Assembly (NCBI GenBank): GCA_014841835.1
Contig: JACYUQ010000001.1
Span: 62,001 to 126,000, forward strand
Direction of reading: 5' to 3'
DNA length: 64,000 nucleotides
Source: Oxalobacteraceae sp. CFBP 13730
GTDB lineage: Bacteria > Pseudomonadota > Gammaproteobacteria > Burkholderiales > Burkholderiaceae_D
The notes beneath the pieces are model-generated. The model searched no databases and was not told where the DNA came from. It saw only the letters and a list, made by a program, of their open reading frames with translations. Positions 51,716 to 59,390 of this stretch are shown one piece after another. The position numbers and the translations under genes were made by a program. The first letter of the stretch is position 1, and every line of letters starts with the position of its first letter.

Positions 51716-54700
51716 TCGAATGGAACCCTCTGTTCGCTGTTGGCGACGGCTTTAACTGCCGTCGTGGTGGCACCCGAGATCTGGTCGGCGGAATCGCTGA
51801 CTGCCTTGGCGTTCGCCTGGATCAAATGCCCGGTCTGCACGGCCTGTTCGGCGCGCAGGCTGGCCAGCTCCTGGCGCACCGACTTGAGTTCAGACACCAG
51901 GGCGACGGTGTTGTCTGCCCCATACGAGGCATACATGACCGGCGTCGGCATGTTGATCTGCGGTGCGGCCATGGCGCCCGGTGCCAGCGGCGCCGTCGTG
52001 CCCATGACCTGGTGCATTTGCAGGATCGCATCGCGCACCGACAGCACCGACTTGTCGAGCGTGATCAGGCCGCTCACCGACAGCTTCAGCGCGTCCAGCT
52101 GCGCCTTGCCGACGTCGACCTGCGCGCTGGCCCAGCGCTCTGCCTCTGCCGTGGATGCTTGCGCATACGCAAAGTCGGCCTGGTACTGACCGCTGCTGGC
52201 GAACACCGCGCGCGATGCCGTGAGGAACGAGTTGAACGCGGCCGAGTAGTTCGACTGCGCCGACTCGTCGCCACCGCGCGCTGCCGCCAGCACCGTCTCG
52301 TACTGCGCCTTCGCCTCCTTATATTTCTCCTGCGGCGACAGCGGCGACAGGTCACCCAGGAGCGCGCTCTTGTTCAGCTCTCGCAGACTGGACGCGAACG
52401 ACCCCATGCGGGAAACCGTTCCCTGGATCGCCTCAGATTCGGCGTTATAGGCATCGGTCAGGCTTTCCCGGTAGGACGTCAGATCCTTCGTCACGTCCTG
52501 AATTTCCGGCGTGACTTGGGCGAATGCTCCCTGCAGATCCATCAGGGCTGCATACTGCCGCGCTCCTGCGTCGGTTGCCAGGTCCAGGCCGAGAACGATC
52601 TGCCGGAACTCTTGGCGCGTGTCCACGCCAGCCAGACCCAGCCCCGCCATCTGCTCCGTAACCCGCTTGAGAACCTGTGCATTGCGCTCGCCAGCGGTGA
52701 AGTAGTTTTCCTCGAAGGCAGCAGTATTGCGCGCGAAGGCCTCCAGCCCGCCCGACAGCTCGATCAGACGCTCACGTGCCGCGATGGAGCCAGCGCCGAC
52801 GGGCCCGAACGATTTGCCGAGCGACGACAAAGCGGTCTCGATCATCGCGTAATTGACGGCCACGCGCTCGAGCGTAGCACTGGCGCCCTCGCCTTCTTTG
52901 GCGAACTGACTGATCGTCGGCAAGACCTCCCGCGCGATCGTGTCGCCCACGTTGACGAAGAAATCGGCGATGGCTTTCTTGTTCGCCTCCCCGTCAGCGC
53001 CAAGCGCGATGCTCATCGACTGCGAGCGGGATTTGATCCACTTCGCATTGATGCCCAGCGTGCTCGCAAAGTCCGCCGATGCAAACTTCAGCGCGTCATA
53101 CCCTGCGGTGAATTGCTGGATGGTGGCAGCGTCGACCGAGACCTTGTCCACACCGCGCTTGTCGCTGCGGAACCATCCACCGTCTTGCTTCCAAGAGGTG
53201 TCGGTCGATCCAGCAAACCCCGCAGCGCCGAACGTGCCGTTCAAGGCCGTCCCGGTGACTTCCTTGTCCTTGCGCCCGAAAGCACGGTTGATGAGGCCGC
53301 CGACGGCCCCGGCGATCGCGCCACCGATTGGTCCGCCGATGAAACTGGCAACAGCTGTCCCCACCTTCTGCGCAGTCATAAAGCCGCTGCCAGTCTCGTA
53401 CCCGCCCGAGATCCCGGCGTTGATCGCATTGCCGGCTATATAGCCCGCAACGACACCACCAGCGCGACCTGCCCACTGCGCCGCTTGACCTGGCGCGCCA
53501 CTTCCGGACGAGAGGCCAATCTTGTCGAATCCGGTCTGGACGCCTTCTGCGACCGACTTCTCGAACGAGCCCCCGCTTTTGAACGAGTTGTAGAGACTCG
53601 AAACGGTCTGCGTCAGATTGCCCACGCTGCCGGCGGTGCCTGAAACGCCGTTCGAAGGCGCGCCAGGAAGCATGCTAGAAACGCTGCTCCCCACCGGCGC
53701 GAGGACGGCCTGAATCGTTGGGCGCAGCACCAGCGTGCTGAACATGTTTTTCAGCGTATCGACCAAGTTCTCGCTGAAGCCCTTGCCGGACTCGAACCCG
53801 CGCAGCAGTGCGTCCGTCAACGACTTTTCGATTGTCTCCGAGGCCTTTTTCCAGTCGTCGGCCGCTTGCTTCGCACTATCCGCGCCGGCTTGACGGGCTG
53901 CCCCGTCGCGCTTTGCGGCCGCGAGTTCACGCAGGGCAGCAGCTTCTTTTCGAAGGCCCTCGGCCTTGGCGCCTGTGAGATCCAGCCCCTCAGCAGTAAT
54001 TGCATTTTCTTCCAGCCGGTTTGCCATGCCGAGCAGTCGCTCAGCTTCCAGCTCGGCGATCGCACTCTTGCTTAAGCCGATCTGCTCGTTCTGGTCTTTG
54101 GTTGCCTGGATCTGCTTCGTGATCGACGCAAGTTCTTTCTCTAGCGCGTCCTCGGCGGATGCAATGGACTTGGCGTAGTCAGCCATTTCCTTTGCCGTCT
54201 CGTCGATCATCTTCTTCGCGCCAGGCTGCTTGGAGATCAGCTCGGTCACGAGCTCAACATAGCGCTCTTGGCCGAAGGTGCCTTTCGCGTATGCGGCATT
54301 CAGCCGCGACAAGTCCTCGATATAGGAAGCCGTGACACCTGACAGTTCAGCAAGGAGGCGCGCCTCCTGCTCTAGCGCCGTATTGCGTTTCGGCGCCTTT
54401 GGCTTTGGGTCTTCTTCCGCATACTTTCGGCGGAGATCAGCAATCCGCTTTTCGACCTCCTCTGCACTAATTCCTGCGGCGGCACCCTCATTACGGATTT
54501 TGATTATCTCGTTCTGCCGCTCCTTTTCGCGCTTCGCTCGCTTGCCAAGAAAATCGTCGGCTTGCTTGTTCCATTGCATCCGCGCTTCTTCTTGCTGCTG
54601 GTTAGCTGCGGCGGCCTTCGCTTTTTCTTTTTCCGCATCAGCTACCCCACGAATAACAGAAATTTGCGACTGCGCTTGAGCCAGCAAAATTTGCTGCTTT

Positions 54701-55893
54701 CGCTCGCCATACGTGTCCTTGTTCGCGCGAGCACTTGCGATGTTCTCCTCGATGCGCGCTTGCTCTTTAAGCAAGCCATTCAGCTTGTCCTGGGCGGTAT
54801 CGGCTCGCCCAATACCCAACATCTTGTCCCAAGCCTTCGATGCGAACTCGCCGATTTCTTTCCAGCGGCTTTCGATGTATCCAAGGTTGGAGACGATCGT
54901 CTTCGTGCGTGCTTCCATTGCCTTTGCGAAGGTATCTTGGGCAACCTCAGCCGCTTCTTCCGTCCGCCCCTGATCTTCAAGAGCGCGAATCTGGTCATAC
55001 ACGGCAGAGGTCAAGAAGTGGTACTTGTCGTTCAACTTCTCGACAGCCTCTACCGGATTGCCGCCAAGATCACTGAATTCCTGAGCTGTATCGGCGACAC
55101 TTACCTCGAGAGCCTCCTGGAGGTCGATCGCCACAGAAGCAAACCGTTGGAGCCGCTCTGCTGGAATGTTGCCGGCATCCACCATGGCCACGAGGGCCTC
55201 GACAGCGCCCCTCTGCGTCCCGCTGACTTCGCCGATGGCTTGAGCCATATCCGCCACCTGCGCGACGGAAAGGCCAATAGTGTTACCCGTCATAACCAAC
55301 GAGTTGCGATAGAGATCCGCCTCTTGCGAGCCCTCGTAATAAGCCGCGGTCAGGACTGCGACTGCCGCAGCAGCAACGGTGAGCGGGTTCACCATGGCTA
55401 ATACTTGGCTGCCCATAGCGCGGGCCGCCGGGCCGATACCACCAAAGCTGTCACGCAACTGCCCGCCTTGCTGAATCAGCACGGTGAGCGGCTCCATTCC
55501 GCCTTGTAGAGACGTGATGACGTCGGTCAGCTGCGCTGGCACTTGGCGGAGCGCGTTTGCGGTTTGGCCGGCAGACTGGCCAGCACCCTGCTGGGCCTGC
55601 TCGACCGCGCGCAGCTGCTGCAGATACGGCTGCAAAACGCCTGGATCGATACCTCGCTGCTGGGCGATCACCTCGAAATAGCGCGCGCCAGTGCGCGAAC
55701 CTGCCTCCATTTCGGCGGTAGTGCGCTGGATTGCTTGGATCAGATTTTGTTGCGAGCGGGCCGAGCCGGTGCCAATGCCCGAGATTGCGCGCTCGGTACG
55801 CTGAGCAGCATCGATAGCTGGCCGCAGACCGGCTTCGACGCCGGATGCATCAGCAACGACGCGAATCTCTGCGGTATTTACAGTTTCTGACAT
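51712..55893 (-). CDS. Phage tail tape measure protein
   Basis: 1,393 residues. The N-terminal coiled coil (ASGVEAGLRPAIDAAQRTER), TMP_2-like domain (VPAQLTDVITSLQGGMEPLT), several membrane-like helices in the centre (GPIGGAIAGAVGGLINRAFG) and long helical repeats identify the tail-length determinant, which also acts in DNA delivery. Its length predicts a tail of roughly 200 nm at the usual 0.15 nm per residue. Follows the G/GT frameshift pair as in lambda. Confidence 0.92.
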   Translation of the reverse strand: MSETVNTAEIRVVADASGVEAGLRPAIDAAQRTERAISGIGTGSARSQQNLIQAIQRTTAEMEAGSRTGARYFEVIAQQRGIDPGVLQPYLQQLRAVEQAQQGAGQSAGQTANALRQVPAQLTDVITSLQGGMEPLTVLIQQGGQLRDSFGGIGPAARAMGSQVLAMVNPLTVAAAAVAVLTAAYYEGSQEADLYRNSLVMTGNTIGLSVAQVADMAQAIGEVSGTQRGAVEALVAMVDAGNIPAERLQRFASVAIDLQEALEVSVADTAQEFSDLGGNPVEAVEKLNDKYHFLTSAVYDQIRALEDQGRTEEAAEVAQDTFAKAMEARTKTIVSNLGYIESRWKEIGEFASKAWDKMLGIGRADTAQDKLNGLLKEQARIEENIASARANKDTYGERKQQILLAQAQSQISVIRGVADAEKEKAKAAAANQQQEEARMQWNKQADDFLGKRAKREKERQNEIIKIRNEGAAAGISAEEVEKRIADLRRKYAEEDPKPKAPKRNTALEQEARLLAELSGVTASYIEDLSRLNAAYAKGTFGQERYVELVTELISKQPGAKKMIDETAKEMADYAKSIASAEDALEKELASITKQIQATKDQNEQIGLSKSAIAELEAERLLGMANRLEENAITAEGLDLTGAKAEGLRKEAAALRELAAAKRDGAARQAGADSAKQAADDWKKASETIEKSLTDALLRGFESGKGFSENLVDTLKNMFSTLVLRPTIQAVLAPVGSSVSSMLPGAPSNGVSGTAGSVGNLTQTVSSLYNSFKSGGSFEKSVAEGVQTGFDKIGLSSGSGAPGQAAQWAGRAGGVVAGYIAGNAINAGISGGYETGSGFMTAQKVGTAVASFIGGPIGGAIAGAVGGLINRAFGRKDKEVTGTALNGTFGAAGFAGSTDTSWKQDGGWFRSDKRGVDKVSVDAATIQQFTAGYDALKFASADFASTLGINAKWIKSRSQSMSIALGADGEANKKAIADFFVNVGDTIAREVLPTISQFAKEGEGASATLERVAVNYAMIETALSSLGKSFGPVGAGSIAARERLIELSGGLEAFARNTAAFEENYFTAGERNAQVLKRVTEQMAGLGLAGVDTRQEFRQIVLGLDLATDAGARQYAALMDLQGAFAQVTPEIQDVTKDLTSYRESLTDAYNAESEAIQGTVSRMGSFASSLRELNKSALLGDLSPLSPQEKYKEAKAQYETVLAAARGGDESAQSNYSAAFNSFLTASRAVFASSGQYQADFAYAQASTAEAERWASAQVDVGKAQLDALKLSVSGLITLDKSVLSVRDAILQMHQVMGTTAPLAPGAMAAPQINMPTPVMYASYGADNTVALVSELKSVRQELASLRAEQAVQTGHLIQANAKAVSDSADQISGATTTAVKAVANSEQRVPFE

Positions 55894-55906
55894 CTGGCGC
55901 GCTCAT

Positions 55907-55930
55907 AAAAAAAGCCGCCCGTGGGCAGCT
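55907..55930 (-). terminator. Intrinsic terminator before the tape measure gene
   Basis: Minus strand GCTGCCCACGGGCGGC followed by seven T. It is situated between GT and tape measure genes, 14 bases from the tape measure ATG. Confidence 0.7.
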
Positions 55931-55938
55931 ATAGATAT

Positions 55939-56232
55939 TCAGTCACTGCCACGCATGACGGAAAGAGCTTTCTCTTCCATCAAGCGAATGTCAGCGTCGA
56001 GTTGGTCATACTCCCCTGGATCGAGGCCCATCCGGTCAAGCCGGTGAAGCAGCACATTGTGGTCAAGCCCAGTCGGCCCCGCCATACCCATGCGCCATTG
56101 CCGGAAAAGCATTGAGAATAGGAAGTAAGCAGGTTCGTTCTCAGGCCAAACCTCTACCGCCTCACCAGCAAAATCATCTGGAGTAAGGCCTGCCGCAGCC
56201 ATCTCCCCTTCTGTTGGCGGAGATTCGTACAT
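55939..56232 (-). CDS. Phage tail chaperone T-part (DUF1799-like), expressed as GT fusion
   Basis: 97 residues if read from ATG 56232, but the frame continues upstream into the end of the G gene and is entered there by a -1 frameshift at 56253-56259. The pattern GEMAAAGLTPDDFAGEAVEV ... WRMGMAGPTGLDHNVLLHRL is of the DUF1799 phage family. The GT fusion would have about 247 residues. It binds the tape measure protein during tail assembly. Confidence 0.82.
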   Translation of the reverse strand: MYESPPTEGEMAAAGLTPDDFAGEAVEVWPENEPAYFLFSMLFRQWRMGMAGPTGLDHNVLLHRLDRMGLDPGEYDQLDADIRLMEEKALSVMRGSD

Positions 56233-56249
56233 CGCTGCGGCAATCGCCG

Positions 56250-56259
56250 TCAGTTTCCC
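56250..56259 (-). promoter_or_regulatory. Programmed -1 frameshift site (G_GGA_AAC) before the G stop
   Basis: The zero frame reads CTG GGA AAC TGA. The heptamer GGGAAAC is a canonical X_XXY_YYZ slippery site, directly followed by the stop codon. A -1 slip continues as GKLTAIAAAMYESPP into the T frame without any stop. Confidence 0.85.
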
Positions 56260-56681
56260 AGGCGGCCTTCGAGCAGTGCTTCACGGTACGCTGCGTTAAT
56301 CGCATTCACTGCTGCTGGCAGCGTGTCGACCAACTCATCCACGGCTTCGCGATTGAATGGAACGTCCAGGTTCCAGCCCTTGGCGATCTGCATCAGATAC
56401 GCTGCGTTGAAATCGGCTTGGTGCGCGACGAGATCGGTCTGCTTGAAATCGGCCACAGACCCGCCCTCGCCGGCGACCTGCTTCATGCGATCCACTTCGG
56501 CATCCGCCTTGGACTTGATGGATGCCTGGTTGGTGTCGATGAGCTCTGCAAATTCTTTGCGACTGCGGTAGACAAACTTTACTTCGACCGTGCCGGTCGA
56601 GCCGTCAAGCATTGGGAAGCTGACGACCCGGGTGAAATGCTCGGGACGTTTGCCGAGTACAAGCTTGGATACTTTTGCCAT
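56250..56681 (-). CDS. Phage tail assembly chaperone G-part
   Basis: 143 residues (MAKVSKLVLGKRPEHFTRVV ... NAINAAYREALLEGRLGN). Helical protein of the size, position and end signature of lambda-like gpG. Its last two sense codons and stop form the slippery site. It prevents premature tape-measure aggregation and recruits tail tube subunits. Confidence 0.85.
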   Translation of the reverse strand: MAKVSKLVLGKRPEHFTRVVSFPMLDGSTGTVEVKFVYRSRKEFAELIDTNQASIKSKADAEVDRMKQVAGEGGSVADFKQTDLVAHQADFNAAYLMQIAKGWNLDVPFNREAVDELVDTLPAAVNAINAAYREALLEGRLGN

Positions 56682-56704
56682 GATGTTTTTCTTTCAGGGG
56701 AGGT

Positions 56705-56737
56705 AAAAAAAGACCCGCGAGGCGCTACCCCGCGGGC
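56705..56737 (-). terminator. Intrinsic terminator between tail tube and G genes
   Basis: Minus strand CCCGCG ... CGCGGG (six pairs, loop of 11) followed by TCTTTTTTT. Confidence 0.75.
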
Positions 56738-56784
56738 TGGGAAAAGGTTGGCGCCGATCATTCGACGCCAACTGGCAACACGGA

Positions 56785-57417
56785 TCAGTAACGGACGACC
56801 TTGTTCTGCAGCGAGAACATCGACTTCACAGCCATGACGCTGCCCTTAGACAGGCTCGGCGACTCGTTGAACGAGCAGTAGCCGGCGTACAGCAGCACGC
56901 CGCCGCCAGGGAGCAGGCCGCGCAGGCAGGTCAGCGCGACGCTGTCCGACACCTTCTTCAGTGCAGCGTGATGTGGCAGCGACTTGTCGTCGGCAGTCGT
57001 CAGGGTGACGGTGGTGGCGGTGAAGCCGTCAGGCAGCACCACAGGGACGTCGGTGTCCACCAGCGGAACCTCGACGTTTTTGGCATCACCGCCCGAGATC
57101 TCAGCAGCGGTCACGCCGGTGATTGGCACCCAGGTGGTGATCTTGCGGACGCTACCGGTGCCGGCGCCGGCCGGGTACTGGCTGGTGTCGGTGGTGTCCA
57201 GGCCCTCGATGGTGAACGAGGTGCCTGCTGCTGCCTTCAGACGGAACACTCGGCCGTTGGCCTTGCTCCAGCCGCCGGTGTATTCGACGAAGTCGCCGGC
57301 GGCGAAGGCGTTGGTGGCGGTGAACACCGCTTCCGAAGCGTTGCTCGCGGCGCTGATGAGAACGGCGGCGGAGAATGCGGACGCCAGAGCGAACGCGATG
57401 TTATTTGGCAATTGCAT
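56785..57417 (-). CDS. Phage major tail tube protein
   Basis: 210 residues. Beta-rich, with FTATNAFAAGDFVEYTGGWS, the FTIEGLDTTDTSQYPAGAG loop and a typical C-terminus (GVLLYAGYCSFNESPSLSKG). Location between the tail terminator and the G/GT pair, together with flanking terminators, fits a highly expressed tube subunit. Confidence 0.82.
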   Translation of the reverse strand: MQLPNNIAFALASAFSAAVLISAASNASEAVFTATNAFAAGDFVEYTGGWSKANGRVFRLKAAAGTSFTIEGLDTTDTSQYPAGAGTGSVRKITTWVPITGVTAAEISGGDAKNVEVPLVDTDVPVVLPDGFTATTVTLTTADDKSLPHHAALKKVSDSVALTCLRGLLPGGGVLLYAGYCSFNESPSLSKGSVMAVKSMFSLQNKVVRY

Positions 57418-57454
57418 ATCGGCCTTTCAGGGGTAAAGCCCGGAAGCCGGGCAA

Positions 57455-57486
57455 GAAAAAAGCCGCCTCGATTTCTCCGGGCGGCC
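57455..57486 (-). terminator. Intrinsic terminator between DUF3168 and tail tube genes
   Basis: Minus strand GCCGCC ... GGCGGC with a 12-base loop and six T. Confidence 0.75.
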
Positions 57487-57507
57487 TGTGGGTAAAATTG
57501 GTACGGG

Positions 57508-57858
57508 TCAGCAAAACAGCATGAAGTCCTGCATGGTTCCGCGGGAATCGGTTTCTTCGTCGTAGGTGGACGTGCGGCCGGACACGACCTCGACCTGCAG
57601 CGCGGTGGCGGAGCGCAATGCGTCCTCGACCAACATGCTGATCTCGGCAGCCTCGGCACGGTGCTTACTCCAGACATTCACTTGCATGCGCACGAACTGC
57701 TTGTCCGGACGGTCGCCGGACAAGAAATTTATAGGCTCCCCACCAACCACCTGGTAGGTGATGTACGGCGTATCGGTACCCAGCGGCGCCACGTCGGGAT
57801 AGACGCGCCCATCGGCCAAGTGAGCCAGCACACCGTCAATATGGTCTTCTGCAGTCAC
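57508..57858 (-). CDS. Phage DUF3168 tail completion/terminator protein
   Basis: 116 residues, typical size. VYPDVAPLGTDTPYITYQVV and the RMQVNVWSKHRAEAAEISML motif are DUF3168 signatures. It caps the tail tube and joins it to the head. Four-base overlap with the gp10-like gene. Confidence 0.85.
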   Translation of the reverse strand: MTAEDHIDGVLAHLADGRVYPDVAPLGTDTPYITYQVVGGEPINFLSGDRPDKQFVRMQVNVWSKHRAEAAEISMLVEDALRSATALQVEVVSGRTSTYDEETDSRGTMQDFMLFC

Positions 57859-58382
57859 GTTGCATTCCTTGCGATCTGTTCAGCCAGGGTTCGCGTCATG
57901 ACGTCGATGGCTTCCCTTTTTTTGCTGTCGTAGGCGGGTCGCATAAACGGATATGCCCGGGTTCGCTTGTTTCCGAACTCTAGATCGGCAACAAGCTGAG
58001 CTGCTTGCCGATGAGCCTTCCACCCGATTGTCTTGCCGGTTTTCTTGCTAACCTTTTTGTTCTTGGGAACGAACTTGTGGCCCTTCTCAACAAAACGCCA
58101 GTAGAAGGCTCCGGGGCTGCTAGCTGTACCATTGCGTACCGTGATCATGTACGACTGACGCCGGCCGCTATCCGAGTCTTCTTCGAGGCGCTTGACGATG
58201 ATGTTGTCGAACAGCATGCCGGTTTTCTTATTGGCCAGCGAATTCTGCTTTGCCTGATCGCGAAAGATCTCGGCACCAGCGTAACCAATTGTCCTCAGAG
58301 CGCTCTCGCTGACACTATCCTCGACGCGCGATAACATTTCCCTCAGGCTCTCCTGAAGCTCAGATGCATCAATTTCAATCAT
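57855..58382 (-). CDS. HK97 gp10-like head-tail protein
   Basis: 175 residues from ATG 58382, four bases inside the end of the head-closure gene. HK97-gp10 features: N-terminal helix (ELQESLREMLSRVEDSVSES), KTGMLFDNIIVKRL, AFYWRFVEKGHKFVPK and the closing YPFMRPAYDSKKREAIDVM. Confidence 0.87.
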   Translation of the reverse strand: MIEIDASELQESLREMLSRVEDSVSESALRTIGYAGAEIFRDQAKQNSLANKKTGMLFDNIIVKRLEEDSDSGRRQSYMITVRNGTASSPGAFYWRFVEKGHKFVPKNKKVSKKTGKTIGWKAHRQAAQLVADLEFGNKRTRAYPFMRPAYDSKKREAIDVMTRTLAEQIARNAT

Positions 58383-58684
58383 GTGACCGCCTTGCATACC
58401 AGGAATATGAAATGGGAATCGCGGCCATCTGGCAGCGCGGACTCGACGTCGTAGGCCTTGCCCTTGAACAGCACCCGGGCCGACGTATCGATGTCGGCGC
58501 GGGAGCGGATCCGGATCGAACACTTGACGATTGACACCTCGGCGCCAGCACGTACAACTTCCGCGCCGCTCGGGAAAAGAACGTTTGCCCAAACGGTGGC
58601 AACTGGCTCCCAAGCGTCTTGGGCCCTGAGCTTACCGGCGCCAGGCCCAGGACGCTGCAGCGTGATTCGATCGTTCATGTTCAT
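58379..58684 (-). CDS. Phage head closure protein (SPP1 gp16-like)
   Basis: 101 residues from ATG 58684 (MNMNDRITLQRPGPG), overlapping the connector stop. WEPVATVWANVLFPSGAEVV and FKGKAYDVESALPDGRDSHF are the usual motifs of the H-T joining family. Forms the ring below the connector. Confidence 0.85.
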   Translation of the reverse strand: MNMNDRITLQRPGPGAGKLRAQDAWEPVATVWANVLFPSGAEVVRAGAEVSIVKCSIRIRSRADIDTSARVLFKGKAYDVESALPDGRDSHFIFLVCKAVT

Positions 58685-59241
58685 GCGATCACCACCTCTG
58701 GCCACAGCAGCCGTTTAACGTGTTCGTTTTTCGGCTGGCCACCTGACTGGAAGTGCTCGCTCAAGCGCGCCAGGATGAAGCCCGAGATGGCGTCCGGCAC
58801 AGTCGTGTAATCCGGCCCATAGCCGCAACGGATCTGAACCTCGACCGAGTTGATCGAACGTCCCGTTGCTGGCCATGCGCGGCCTGGCGCGGCAATGATG
58901 AATCCCGGCTCGCTTTCGCCATCGACTTGGTAATCCTCCGGGTGGAGCGTCTGAAGGACCAGGTCGGCATCGTAGAACTTCAAGTGCACCACTTGGAGCA
59001 GCGGCGGTCGGCGAAGCGCGATCGCACCCTTGAAGCCGTCCAGCGTCAGGCGCCACGTCTGCTCCATCACCGCGCGGTTTGTTTCGCCTTCAGCTTCAGT
59101 GGTGTAGGTCCGGATAGCGCGTTGAATTTCTCCATCGAGGGGAGACGTGCCGTCTTCGCCGACGTCCACGCGGGCGGCGATGCGCGCTTCGGTCATCGAG
59201 ACCGCCAGGCCGACAGGAGGAGTGATCAGCTTCCAGCTCAT
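58681..59241 (-). CDS. Phage head-tail connector protein (gp6-like)
   Basis: 186 residues. Mostly helical start (VSMTEARIAARVDVGEDGTS, IQRAIRTYTTEAEGETNRAV), then WRLTLDGFKGAIALRRPPLL and IRCGYGPDYTTVPDAISGFI, a pattern diagnostic for the gp6-like connectors. Overlaps its neighbours by four bases on both sides. Confidence 0.87.
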   Translation of the reverse strand: MSWKLITPPVGLAVSMTEARIAARVDVGEDGTSPLDGEIQRAIRTYTTEAEGETNRAVMEQTWRLTLDGFKGAIALRRPPLLQVVHLKFYDADLVLQTLHPEDYQVDGESEPGFIIAAPGRAWPATGRSINSVEVQIRCGYGPDYTTVPDAISGFILARLSEHFQSGGQPKNEHVKRLLWPEVVIA

Positions 59242-59390
59242 CGTGTCGTCCCCTGCACTGCTGGCGGGCGGCCGGCGCCGTGCTGCGTGCCAGGCGCTGC
59301 CGGCGCGCGGGCGTACTCGACAGCGGCCTCTTCTTGCTGCTTGAGCAGCTCGGTATTCGGCACGCTCGGCAGTTGCGATGCATCGATCAT
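59238..59390 (-). CDS. Small phage protein (50 residues)
   Basis: MIDASQLPSVPNTELLKQQE followed by an Ala/Pro/Gly-rich tail. Start at 59390 overlaps the esterase stop, and its stop overlaps the connector ATG (ATGA), so it lies in a fully overlapping chain, which is the main support. No function recognised. Confidence 0.6.
   Translation of the reverse strand: MIDASQLPSVPNTELLKQQEEAAVEYARAPAAPGTQHGAGRPPAVQGTTR

Noticed and set aside
51826..53643. 605-codon frame on the plus strand opposite the tape measure gene
   Set aside because: Shadow of the tape measure gene, with low-complexity Arg/His composition.
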